Assembly (NCBI GenBank): GCA_002189035.1
Contig: NEEC01000015.1
Span: forward strand, 186,001-250,000
Source of the DNA: Utricularia gibba
Taxonomy: Eukaryota > Streptophyta > Magnoliopsida > Lamiales > Lentibulariaceae
Direction of reading: 5' to 3'
DNA: 64,000 bases
Shown: positions 1 through 9,403 of the stretch, piece after piece
How positions within the stretch are numbered: position 1 is the stretch's first letter
Layout: each line of letters starts with the position of its first letter
The notes under the pieces: generated by a model
Seen by the model: the letters and a program-made list of their open reading frames with translations, nothing else
Told to the model about the DNA's origin: nothing
Database searches by the model: none
Made by a program: the position numbers and the translations under genes

Positions 1-695
1 GACTTCTCTTCCTTCGTCTCCTCTTGCTGCCCCCCGCAGATTTTCTCAGTTAGGACCCTAATCTGTTGCCAGAAACATTGCAATTTACAACAAGGGAGAT
101 AAGAGAGGGATGAGTTTGAATCTGCGTTACCTCGTTGCTCATTTCCTCGTTCTCTTTGAAAAGCTTGACGTAATCCGCTTTTAATTTCTCATAACTTGCT
201 TTCAAGCAAGTGTAATCTTTCTCCAGAAGCTTGGTTTTGTATCTTGCCCTTCTATTCTGAAACCAGATAGCAATTTGTCTTGGCTGTAAACCAACTTCTT
301 TGGCAATCTGGGCTTTTCTCTCTGGCTCAAGCTTATTCTCCAACTCAAATGTTTTCTCAAGAAACTGAACTTGCTCAGGTTTCAAACGCCGTTTCTTCGG
401 CAAACAACCGCCGTCCAACTCCTCACAGGAATTCTCCGTTTTATCAGCATCCCCTAGTTCCACATTTCCCAATGTTAGCACAAATTTCTTCAAATAGGAT
501 ACAAAAACCCATAAACAAGAAGCTACAAACAAAAAAAACGATAAGAAAGAAGAAACATCTGTTTTTTTTTTTTTTTTTTTTTTTTTTACCTTGAACAGAG
601 GAAACCCAAACAGGGGGGTCACAAGGAGCGTTCTCAGTCTTGATGAAAACCTTTTCAGAGGCAGAGCAATCTTGAACCTCGTTGCTGCTTTCCAT
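1..695 (-). CDS. Class I HD-Zip transcription factor, HAT5/ATHB1-ATHB54 type, 3' end outside the window
   Basis: This gene encodes a nuclear homeodomain-leucine zipper factor that binds pseudopalindromic AATNATT sites as a dimer. I place exons at 695-590, 453-131 and 62-1; the phases close exactly (35 codons plus 1 base, then 108 codons). The second exon is chosen because a CTAAC branch-point-like motif lies about 20 bases before its AG and because it joins an acidic linker directly to the homeodomain. The homeodomain spans about residues 55-110, with helix 3 reading [14 protein letters not shown] leucine zipper follows ([10 protein letters not shown]...) and continues in exon 3, where the frame stays open to the window edge. 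The start is the ATG giving [14 protein letters not shown] and the [12 protein letters not shown] spacing resemble HAT5/ATHB1 or ATHB54 more than the ATHB7/12 or ATHB40 groups. The C-terminal activation domain is missing because of the window boundary. Intron 1 begins with a very long poly-A run on the coding strand. Confidence 0.9.
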
Positions 696-3110
696 TGACT
701 TCCCAGTAAGAAAAAAACACAGAAAGATCGGAACTTTACTGAGAGAAAATGATCAGATGACGTGGATGAAGTGAACCGAGTTAGAGCATTAGGGAAATGT
801 AACAGTCTTCGCCGTAGCTGCGCAGCAGCACACTCATCAGTCGGCAGATGGGGAAAAAGTAGATAGTTTTTCCTTAGAGAAAAAAAAAATTAGGCGTCGA
901 AATAACAAGAGTGGGGATGAAGATGAGAAGAGAGAGATTGTGTGAAGGTGAAGCAGGAAGAGCTGGGATGACGCTTGCAGCAGAATATAACAGAGTAGCT
1001 CGTTTCTTGCGGGAAAGAAACTCGTCATGTGAAATGACCGTCGAGCCCCCCCGGGCCAGCACCATGCACGGGCATTTGAAAAATATCCCCAAAAATAAAC
1101 TCATCCCCACCTTAAACAAGGTAACGCAATACGAACAAGATAGAGTCAAAAATATCATTTTTATGTCGCATTCAAACATGTAGAATTGATTATTGAAATT
1201 AAAGATACATCGATGGATCCAATGAATATACATGATACAAGTATATAATAAACATTGATTATATTAGAAACGAATTTTTTTTCTAATATAATTTTTTCTA
1301 GTTATTTATAATTCTGTATAAAATTATTTGTTTTAATACGCACAAAACGAATTTGCGGGTGTGGTGCTTTCCTTCATCCCAAACATCTAAAGAGAGAGTG
1401 TGTCTGGTCTGTATGTGAGGATGATGGAAGGGCATAAATGGGAAAGGGAGGGAAAGGAAATAAGAAGCGACAAGTGGGAGGAAAACAAGGGAGGGCTCGA
1501 AGCCGTCCAATCAGTCGCCATCACGCTGCCAGCTCTGCGCCCCCCTCCACTAACTCTCACGAACCCAAACCCAGCAATCAGACAGACCTTAACAACATCA
1601 TCTAATTTTAACATGAAAAAAAAAAAGGAAGCAAGGCCAAGAAAAAGCAAATGAATCTGTATTTGTGGGTCAGACAGAACGAGGGAAGTGCATGCGATGC
1701 GACTCAAGCGGCTGGCGCCTCAGCTCATCTCATCTCCCTCGGTACTTGTAGCCAATGAATTTATTCTGCATTGGGCTGGCCCACTTTCCGTTTGATAGGT
1801 CGCTGTTTTGGGCCAATGCCCGATTTCCTTCACATGCCATGCCCTGTCCCCATCACTTGGAATTGCCTCCCCGATGGAGATGTTTTGTGCCTCTGCTTTT
1901 CAAATTCATAATTTAATTTTTAAAAAATACCTTTGAATGAGAAAAATCAAATGGACCGTATGAATGAATTACATAAAGCTGTTACTGGATGCAGATAGGA
2001 ACAAATAAATGCTACGAAACGTGGAAAACCACGTGTACCCACAAATTTGAAATAAATTTCTATAATATTTTTGGGCCTGTTTACCGGGCTCTCGAATTTG
2101 TTGTGGATCATGGGTGCGAGGCCCGGCCCGAGATTGTTATTGATGACATCATCTCTATGTCACCCTCTGGGTAGGCCACCTGGTGAGAAAAAAAAAGTGA
2201 TTTTTTTTTTTATCGTGGTGAAAATGACATGTGCAATCCTCCCTCGTCTTCAACACACTGACATCCATTTTTTATATTTTTTGAAACTTCTGAACATCCA
2301 TATCATTACCAGAAAGCCGTTGAAATTTCAACGTATATTGTGGAGTTGTTGGTACTCTGACATGAAGCCGCCATACTTGTGTAAGAAAATTGTCAAATGG
2401 TTCCTAATTTTCTTGAAATAAATCCGCTCTTGTTGAATACAAATATTTTGATTCTTTCCCTTTCCTTCCTGTTTGCACGTCAAAGCAGCCAAGGAATGGA
2501 AAGTAAAGGTTGGCATTCCTGCCCTTTAGTTGGATACCATGGAAAAGCTAGATGCTATAATCCTTGCTTTAGAATGGTAACGCTGATTTGTGTTAACTCC
2601 ATCGCACTATCGCACTCAATCATTGCTTCAAATTTTTGCTTTTGTATATATTCTTCAAGAATGTGAATCTCTCTTTATTGGGCACTGGGCTGATCTTGTC
2701 TGCTCTGCCTCTGGGTTGCTCCAAACTACCGTGTGTTTTTGTACACGGTATTTAGATCGTGATGTGGGTAGGCGTAAGATGCATTTTTTTTTTTTTTTTG
2801 TTTCTATTTCAAGCTAGAGTGTTATGCCTTTGGAGTTCAAGGATTTGACTCGCTGTTTGAAACGCTTCGTGCCTGTTCGGTTTTCTTACCTGATATAGGG
2901 AATCATGCATTTTCGTGAGCCGGGTGGTTTTTTCTTTTTGTGGGTGTGCTGATTTTGTTGGAACGATCAGTAACATCCGACAAAAAAAAAAAGAACAATT
3001 CTTCAAAAACGGAACTATGATTTTGATTTGTTTATTACGGCTATGGTCTTCAGGTTGGATGAATGTAGAGTGATTTTTTGGGATTTGGATGATTTGGGTT
3101 TCCGCCAAAC
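696..3110. other. Intergenic and 5' leader region
   Basis: This region holds the divergent upstream sequences of the left HD-Zip gene (-) and the PBL34-like kinase gene (+). The first 150 bases are the probable HD-Zip 5' UTR. A G-box core CACGTG lies near 2031. Poly-T and poly-A tracts are frequent, for example at about 2784-2799. The part after about 2700 is probably leader sequence of the kinase gene. The short open frames here have no recognisable domain and no plausible codon pattern, so I call no gene. Confidence 0.5.
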
Positions 3111-5138
3111 ATGGGATTAGGTGGCAATGGCTGGAAAATGGAATCCTGGGAAGGGAAAAAATTCGAAAATGGGAAGAAGAAAGATCCAAACACAATCAAA
3201 GAATTTGGGTGCTGTACACGTTTAAGGTTCTTTGGATGCTGTACAACTTCAAGATCCAAAGTTGATAGCTCTATTAGCAGTATCGGTTCTAATGGTAATT
3301 CCTCTTCGTTTTTGTAAATTGTGTTTCCGCAGCCTGCTCGTCAAGTATTTGATCCGCATGTCCCTGAATATAGCTTCTTAGTGGGTATGGATTTTGATCT
3401 CATGAGTATGCTGTGAGGTGCAAGATGCGTTCTTCTTCTATATATTTCTCGAGTCCAGATTCAGAGTGAGTAGATTTATCTTCTAACTGTTCCATCACTC
3501 GTTGTCGCAAACAGAAAGTAAATCGACCAACGATGCATACAAGAATCAACCGGCCGTCCAACCAGTCCCATCTACATCAACAAGAAATTGTGGAAGTAAA
3601 TCTTCCAGCCTCAAATTTGAAGAGGACCTTAAAGTTTCTTCCCGGCTGCGGAAATTTTCTTTTGATGATCTAAGGTTGGCTACACGAAACTTTAGGCCAG
3701 ATTCACTTCTTGGTGAAGGGGGTTTGGATGTGTCTTCAAAGGGTGGATTGAGGAAAACGGTACAGCTCCTGTTAAACCCGGAACAGGCCTTACGGTTGCA
3801 GTCAAGACTCTGAATCATGATGGGCTTCAAGGTCACAAGGAGTGGCTGGTCTGATCTTTTCTAAATTCTATTTCTAAGTAGTTTCTTTGTGTTTATTTTC
3901 ACGTTGTATTTCATCCAGTTCTCTTGAGTGGCATTCGATTTTTCTGCAGGCTGAAGTTAACTTCTTGGGTGATTTAGTGCACCCTAACTTGGTTAAGTTA
4001 ATTGGCTACTGTATCGAAGATGATCAACGGTTGTTGGTCTATGAATTCATGCCCAGAGGAAGCTTGGAAAACCATCTGTTCAGGCGTATGGCCGTTGACA
4101 CTCCTTGTTAATTTGTGCTGATTAACTCCACATAAATCGGCCAAGTGATCTTCCCATTTTCTGTTGATCATAGGATGCTTGCCGCTTCCTTGGTGCATTA
4201 GGATGAAAATAGCTCTTGGTGCTGCAAAGGGTCTTGCTTTCCTTCATGAGGAAGCAGAAAGGCCAATCATATATCGTGATTTTAAGACATCGAACATACT
4301 TTTGGATGCTGTGAGTTCCATCGAAGTCTCAGCAGTCTTTGCACCGGATTGTTTACCAGACAAAGTGTGTTCAATCTGGCTGATCCCTAAGCTTTTCTTT
4401 TGTAACAGGAGTACAATGCGAAGCTTTCTGATTTTGGGCTTGCAAAGGATGCCCCAGATGAAGGAAAAACACATGTTTCCACTCGTGTCATGGGAACCTA
4501 TGGCTATGCTGCTCCAGAATATGTCATGACAGGTATGTACCCATCTTCCCTATCTTGATCTTCCGTTGAAATCCTGCAAGAGTTTACAGTGAACAGCAGC
4601 GATAAACATGTTCTGATGCGGTTGCTTTGCAGGTCATCTTACATCGAAAAGTGATGTCTACAGCTTCGGTGTGGTTCTCCTTGAGATGATCACAGGTAGA
4701 AGATCAATGGACAAGAACCGTCCAAATGGTGAGCACAATCTTGTGGAATGGGCTAGGCCTCATCTGAGTGACAAGAGGCGGTTTTATCGTCTTATTGATC
4801 CTCGGCTTGAGGGCCATTTTTCCATCAAAGGTGCCCAACGAGCTGCGCAGTTGGCAATTCACTGTCTGAATCGGGATGCAAAATCTAGGCCCCGGATGAG
4901 TGAAGTTGTTGAAGCCTTAAAACCTTTGCCACACCTGAAGGACATGGCTAGCTCATCTTACTATTTTCAGACGATGCAAGTAAACCCCCATGGTCGAAAT
5001 GGTCTTAGAACTCAGGTGTCCCAAGCCAGAAACGCGTCTCAGCAGCATCCAAGAAGCCTCTTCGTTGCGCATGGTGCTCATGCTTCACCTTTTCATCAGC
5101 TAGCTCGTGATTCTCCAGAACCAGATCCAAAACCGTAG
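3111..5138 (+). CDS. Receptor-like cytoplasmic kinase, RLCK-VII PBL34/35/36 type, apparent one-base frameshift
   Basis: This is a membrane-anchored Ser/Thr kinase of the family that relays signals from pattern-recognition receptors. Exons are 3111-3294, 3515-3848, 3950-4085, 4174-4310, 4409-4532 and 4633-5138, with canonical splice sites and matching phases. The N-terminus starts MGLGG (Gly2 is a possible myristoylation site) and carries two Cys pairs for possible palmitoylation. Kinase landmarks are the glycine loop, [22 protein letters not shown], the [15 protein letters not shown] activation segment and [15 protein letters not shown]. The C-terminal stretch [20 protein letters not shown] is typical of PBL34/35/36. 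One T is missing from the glycine loop codons at 3723-3725 (GGT TTG GAT where GGT TTT GGA is expected), so the sequence as given stops at 3813. With the base restored the reading frame gives about 473 residues. Homology on both sides of the break is close, which favours a sequence error over a dead gene. The gene converges on VDAC, with 318 bases between the stop codons. Confidence 0.9.
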
Positions 5139-5456
5139 GAGATACATCTCGCCTCCTGTCTTCCCTTTTTTTCTCCTTTTGGTGTGGTGTTATGTTATGT
5201 TTTCTGGTAAATGAAACGCATTGAGGTCTTTGCAGCATAGCATCAACAAAAAGTTTAGCAATGTAAAGGTCCTTGTATGCAAATGTTGTTCAATTTAGTA
5301 TCGTAGTAAGCTATCAAATGGGTTCGTTCATAAATGATTATTACCACAATAAAAGCCTCAAGGTTCAACAAATCAACAGTGTGGTCTTATTCATATGTTT
5401 TCTTTGTGGGGAAAAAATAAGGCATCCCAATGTTAGAAGCACTGCTCCTCCTGGTT

Positions 5457-7158
5457 TCATGGCTTGAGAGCTAAAGCCAGTCCAATCTTTGCGCTTTTCT
5501 CAATGGCTCTTGTGTCCACTTCGCCTGAAACTGTGATCAGGGACTTTGGGCGAAATTCATGCTGAATGAGAGCGCTGGCCTTTCCATAGTTGTTTATTCT
5601 AGCTTTCACAGCAGTCAGCGGATCAAGAGGATGCTGTGTACCAATATTCAGCGTGTTTTCCTTGGTTGAGAAATTGTGAGTGAACTCAGCTCCAACCGCA
5701 GTACTGCTCAAGGGGCTAACAGTATGGAAGTATGATGCAGCAAGAGTTTCACCCTTGTCACTCCTGCATCAAGATTAGTTCAAGAAACTCACATCAGTAT
5801 TTGATCTACATGTAACACTATTTTCTTTAGTAACATACAGGATCAATGACGCAATCAAATCTGCATTGGTGAAGCTGAACCCTGCATTGTATTTGGTAAA
5901 ATTCCCAGTAGCCGTGTCAAATGAGACATCAGTTCCAAAAGAAATGTTTTGACTTCCAGCAACACCAGAGAAGTTGATAACCGGCTTTCCCGTCAGTCCA
6001 AGACTAGTGCTAATTCCAGCATACTCATGAAAGTACTGAATTTCCACCTGTGACCAAAGGTTCAACACAACGAAATTATTAGGCCTCTGTTAAAAACTGC
6101 CATGCCCTTGCGTGCTTTAGATGTTCCCATATGAATTGCATGATGAAACTAACATGGCTCAATGGCAAAAATCACCTTGCCAGACTTCGGGTCGGGAGCA
6201 TTGAAACCAATGATGGCCTTCACTCCAGGAGCAGGCTCATCAACAGTGAAAGTTGCTTGAACCTGAATACCAAGGAATTTACAGTGCACAAACATAGAAT
6301 CTTATCTAGTATGCACAAACAAAAGTGTATACATGGATCGATTTCTAAGTATCGAGTAGCAAGAATCCGGGTCATTACAATACCTTGGAGTTCACATCAA
6401 CTTTTACATCCGCTGTGATGTTCTTGTGCTTCAATTGGGTGGTAACATCAGCCAACAGCAAATCACCCCTTTTAAGCCCTGTTGAAGTAATCGACTACAA
6501 AACCAAATATAACATAAAAATCAGGACGGTTCTGAAAGCTCGCTCCAGGCTTTTCTATTGATGATGACTACAATTATATGCATATTCTACAAATTTGACA
6601 GAAAGACAAACTTCAACAATCTCCGGTGTAAAATCTGTTAATAAGCCCCCATAGATCATCAGGTACAAATACCATGAAAGTTAAAACAACACGATAAACG
6701 TCACTCGACCTTGACTCTCTAAGCCAAAGAAGGCTTTTTATGTCAAGTGTTTTTCATTAAATGTGGATACAGGAAAAGAAAACACTCGTCACTCAATACC
6801 AAAATAACACAGTCAAGCTTACAAACATAAAAGCATTCCTATTCCAAAGAATGCTTTTTCTTCACGAGCCCCATGAACTGGGGCGGCGTCCATTATAAGA
6901 AATGAAAAACAAACGAGAAAGCAATATAATCACTCACCAACCCGTTTGAAGTATAGGTTGTGAGGGTGACTTTGTGGTCTCCCTGATAATCCTTGTACAG
7001 AAGATCTGAGAAAAACAAAAAGACCAAAAAAACAACGATACCTGTTTCAAAAAATCACAGCGATGCATACCAAAAATTCAAACCAATAAACGAAAGCAAT
7101 CACCTCTAGCCTTCTTCCCAATATCTGAATACAACCCTGTACTCTTTACGTAGACCAT
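5457..7158 (-). CDS. VDAC: Voltage-dependent anion channel, mitochondrial outer membrane porin
   Basis: This is a 19-stranded beta-barrel porin that passes metabolites and ions across the mitochondrial outer membrane. Exons are 7158-7104, 7005-6938, 6494-6384, 6262-6176, 6047-5839 and 5763-5457; all phases close and give 278 residues, the normal family length being about 276. Family landmarks are [18 protein letters not shown] at the N-terminal helix, the STGLKRGD segment with the GLK motif, [47 protein letters not shown], and the C-terminal [21 protein letters not shown]. The N-terminus ([11 protein letters not shown]) is about two residues longer than the usual MVKGPGLYS. I see no frameshift. 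Its 5' end lies 390 bases from the ESS2 start on the opposite strand, so the two genes probably share a bidirectional promoter. The neighbouring PBL34-like kinase matches the gene pair found in Arabidopsis. Confidence 0.97.
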
Positions 7159-7548
7159 TTTCGTTCTTGTCAAGTAGTGCTGAGAAATCTCCAACACAGA
7201 ACCAGAAAAGAAACACCGAAATGGAGAAGAGTCTTCACCTTGTGGTGTGTGTTAGGTTTCAGGCTTTCATTGTTAACCCCTTGAATTTTGTGATTCCTTG
7301 GGAAAAAATTTCTTTAATTTTATTTCCATATTATCAGGACTTAATTTACGTTTTTATCCAAATATACAAAACTACCGGATCGGGTTGGCCCGCAAACGTG
7401 GCGCAATATAGATTGTTGGCGTGGGAGCGGAAGGCAACATCAGAGTTCTTCGCTCCCCCAAATTGCGAGAGCCCTAGAATACTTTCCCTTCGATCTGGAT
7501 TGATCTCCTGGTGGTCAGATCGCGGCGCGTTTCAGAAACGCAAGCATT
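7159..7548. promoter_or_regulatory. Shared divergent promoter of VDAC and ESS2
   Basis: The start codons of VDAC (-) and ESS2 (+) are separated by 390 bases. The region contains both 5' UTRs and I see no clear TATA box for either gene, as is common for housekeeping plant genes. A plus-strand open frame from 7167 runs through this seg­ment, but its codons show no domain and it overlaps the ESS2 start in another frame. Confidence 0.6.
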
Positions 7549-9105
7549 ATGTTGTCATCTCCTGGCCACTCCCCGCGTCGCCTCTCTACGCCGTCGCCGG
7601 CCCTCTCCCCTTCCATCTCCTCCGATCTAAACCCTAAATTTTCTCGTGGTTCGGCATCGGGTTCTGATTTAACCACTGTAAAGCGCCGCAGGAAATCGGT
7701 TGTTCTTGACGAGGACAGCTATGTCGCCGCTATTGAGAAGATCATCGAGCGAGACTTCTTCCCAGATATTTCCAAACTGCGGGATCGCCTCGATTGGTTG
7801 CAGGCAGTTAGAACCCAGGATCCTCTTCTTATTCGCGAGGCACAGTTAAAGATTCTTGAAAGGCGCCGTCTTTCGAAAGGGGGTGAAGCTGCGGCAGGTG
7901 CTTCTTTACGCGACGCGTCTTTGACCCCTGGTTTATCTTTTTTACGGAATGCTTCCGTTACACCCTCCTTTAGTGAGCGCACGGAAAAAATTGCGATGCC
8001 TGTACAAGGCGATGGCTCTAGTGATGGAGAAGAGCCGGTTGATTCTTCGTTGTCGCTGGATGAATTCTTTAGGAGGTATACGAGTGAGGACAATGAGAGT
8101 TTCGCTAGAATACTCGAAAAAGTGAATAGGAAAAGAAAGGAAAAGTATGGATATTTGTTGGAATCCGGTGAATCTGGGTTGAATTCCGGGAACAACTTGA
8201 TTGACAATGCAACTGCTCGGGAAAAATGTGCGACCGATGGTTATGGTACATCGTATCAGCCTGTGCATACATTGGAGGGATGGAAGCACACGCCGAAGAA
8301 CTTGTTGATGTATTATCCTGCTGATAATGGGGAGGCTCCCCTCACTGAAGAGGATAGAGCCCTCAGGCTGAAAGGTCTAACGAAGGAGATTAAACGATCC
8401 AATACACGGTTCCATGTAAAGGCTTTGGATTCAGATGCACCAAAAGGTGATGAAAGTACTATTATTTATGCACCTGTTGTTGGGAGTACACCACTTCCGG
8501 CTTCCCGGCGAGATAGTCAGGTGAAGAAATATGATTTAGAAGACTTGAGGAAGACGCCTAACATGTATTATCTCGAATCTGATAAGAAGGCAGATAATGG
8601 ATATAGTTTCGTGAAAACGCCTTCTCCTGCACCAGGGGTTGATGAGTCACCATTTATCACCTGGGGTGAGATCGAGGGGACACCACTGAGGCTAGAGCAA
8701 GAAGAAACGCCCATTGATATTGGTGGTAGCGGTGATGGTCCACAGTTTCGGATACCCCTACCACCATCAAGGGATGTAAAGGCACATTCTTTATCGAGGG
8801 AAGCTGCAAGAAAGATTAGAGAGAAATCAAGGATGTTTCAGAAGCCGCCTTTGCCATCATCAGTTAGAGGAGGAAGCGCAAGCCCAAGCTCACAGGTTTT
8901 CTCACATGCTGGCCGGAAGTTTATCAGGAAAGCAATTGCTAAATCGCCTCTTTCCATTGATGAGTCTCTTCGAGCAAGTTATCGAAGTGCAAGTCCTGTA
9001 TCCATTCCTTCCAAAACAGGTAGAAGCATGTCCAGGTTGGGTAGAGGTGCCAGCGTTGATTCAAGGTCACCGTCTGTCGCGGATGGCTCTGATCCAGCTT
9101 GGTAG
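7549..9105 (+). CDS. ESS2: Splicing factor ESS2/DGCR14 (ES2) homologue
   Basis: This gene encodes a nuclear protein of the Es2/DGCR14 family, associated with spliceosomal C complexes and splice-site fidelity. It is one uninterrupted exon of 518 codons. The diagnostic N-terminal block is VLDEDSYVAAIEKIIERDFFPDISKLRDRLDWLQAV (about residues 51-86, coiled-coil-like). Other conserved parts are SLDEFFRRYTSEDNESF, WKHTPKNLLMYYPAD, a long stretch with ITWGEIEGTPLRLE, and the basic region LSREAARKIREKSRMFQ. The C-terminal tail is rich in Ser and Arg-Ser. The start MLSSPGHSPRR is supported by resemblance to plant homologues, which begin with a similar SPGHSPR segment. It converges on the LRR pseudokinase gene, leaving 298 bases between stop codons. 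Confidence 0.95.
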   Translation: MLSSPGHSPRRLSTPSPALSPSISSDLNPKFSRGSASGSDLTTVKRRRKSVVLDEDSYVAAIEKIIERDFFPDISKLRDRLDWLQAVRTQDPLLIREAQLKILERRRLSKGGEAAAGASLRDASLTPGLSFLRNASVTPSFSERTEKIAMPVQGDGSSDGEEPVDSSLSLDEFFRRYTSEDNESFARILEKVNRKRKEKYGYLLESGESGLNSGNNLIDNATAREKCATDGYGTSYQPVHTLEGWKHTPKNLLMYYPADNGEAPLTEEDRALRLKGLTKEIKRSNTRFHVKALDSDAPKGDESTIIYAPVVGSTPLPASRRDSQVKKYDLEDLRKTPNMYYLESDKKADNGYSFVKTPSPAPGVDESPFITWGEIEGTPLRLEQEETPIDIGGSGDGPQFRIPLPPSRDVKAHSLSREAARKIREKSRMFQKPPLPSSVRGGSASPSSQVFSHAGRKFIRKAIAKSPLSIDESLRASYRSASPVSIPSKTGRSMSRLGRGASVDSRSPSVADGSDPAW

Positions 9106-9403
9106 ATCTGTTATCTGGGAACTTACTGTTTGTGCTAGTGTTCTTTATCAGAAAACTTGTTGAAGCTCTATCTGTAAGATATTATGTATCATCCTTTCCT
9201 CGTGGAGCATGCTCAATCACCCAATAAGGTGTACTTGTACGAATCTGTTACCTGATTCGAAGTTTTTACTTATCCCCAGTTGCCATTTGTGTGGAATGTG
9301 GTAAAGTTTTGAACTCCATGGGAATACACCGTTGCAAGCTTTTCTTTTTTTATCAAATACTAACCAATCAAATTGGACAGATGTGAGATTATGTCCCGCA
9401 TCG

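Noticed and set aside
280-594. Plus-strand open frame of 104 codons
   Set aside because: It is antisense to the HD-Zip homeodomain exon and ends in the poly-T intron; the conserved protein is on the other strand.
3723-3813. Frameshifts explained as unannotated introns
   Set aside because: At each of the five sites the coding sequence is continuous in another frame with no GT..AG pair or missing residues, so a one-base change is the only simple explanation.
7167-7637. Plus-strand open frame of 156 codons
   Set aside because: It covers the VDAC/ESS2 promoter and overlaps the ESS2 start in a different frame; no domain or codon bias is visible.
7719-8207. Minus-strand 162-codon open frame
   Set aside because: Antisense shadow of the ESS2 coding sequence.
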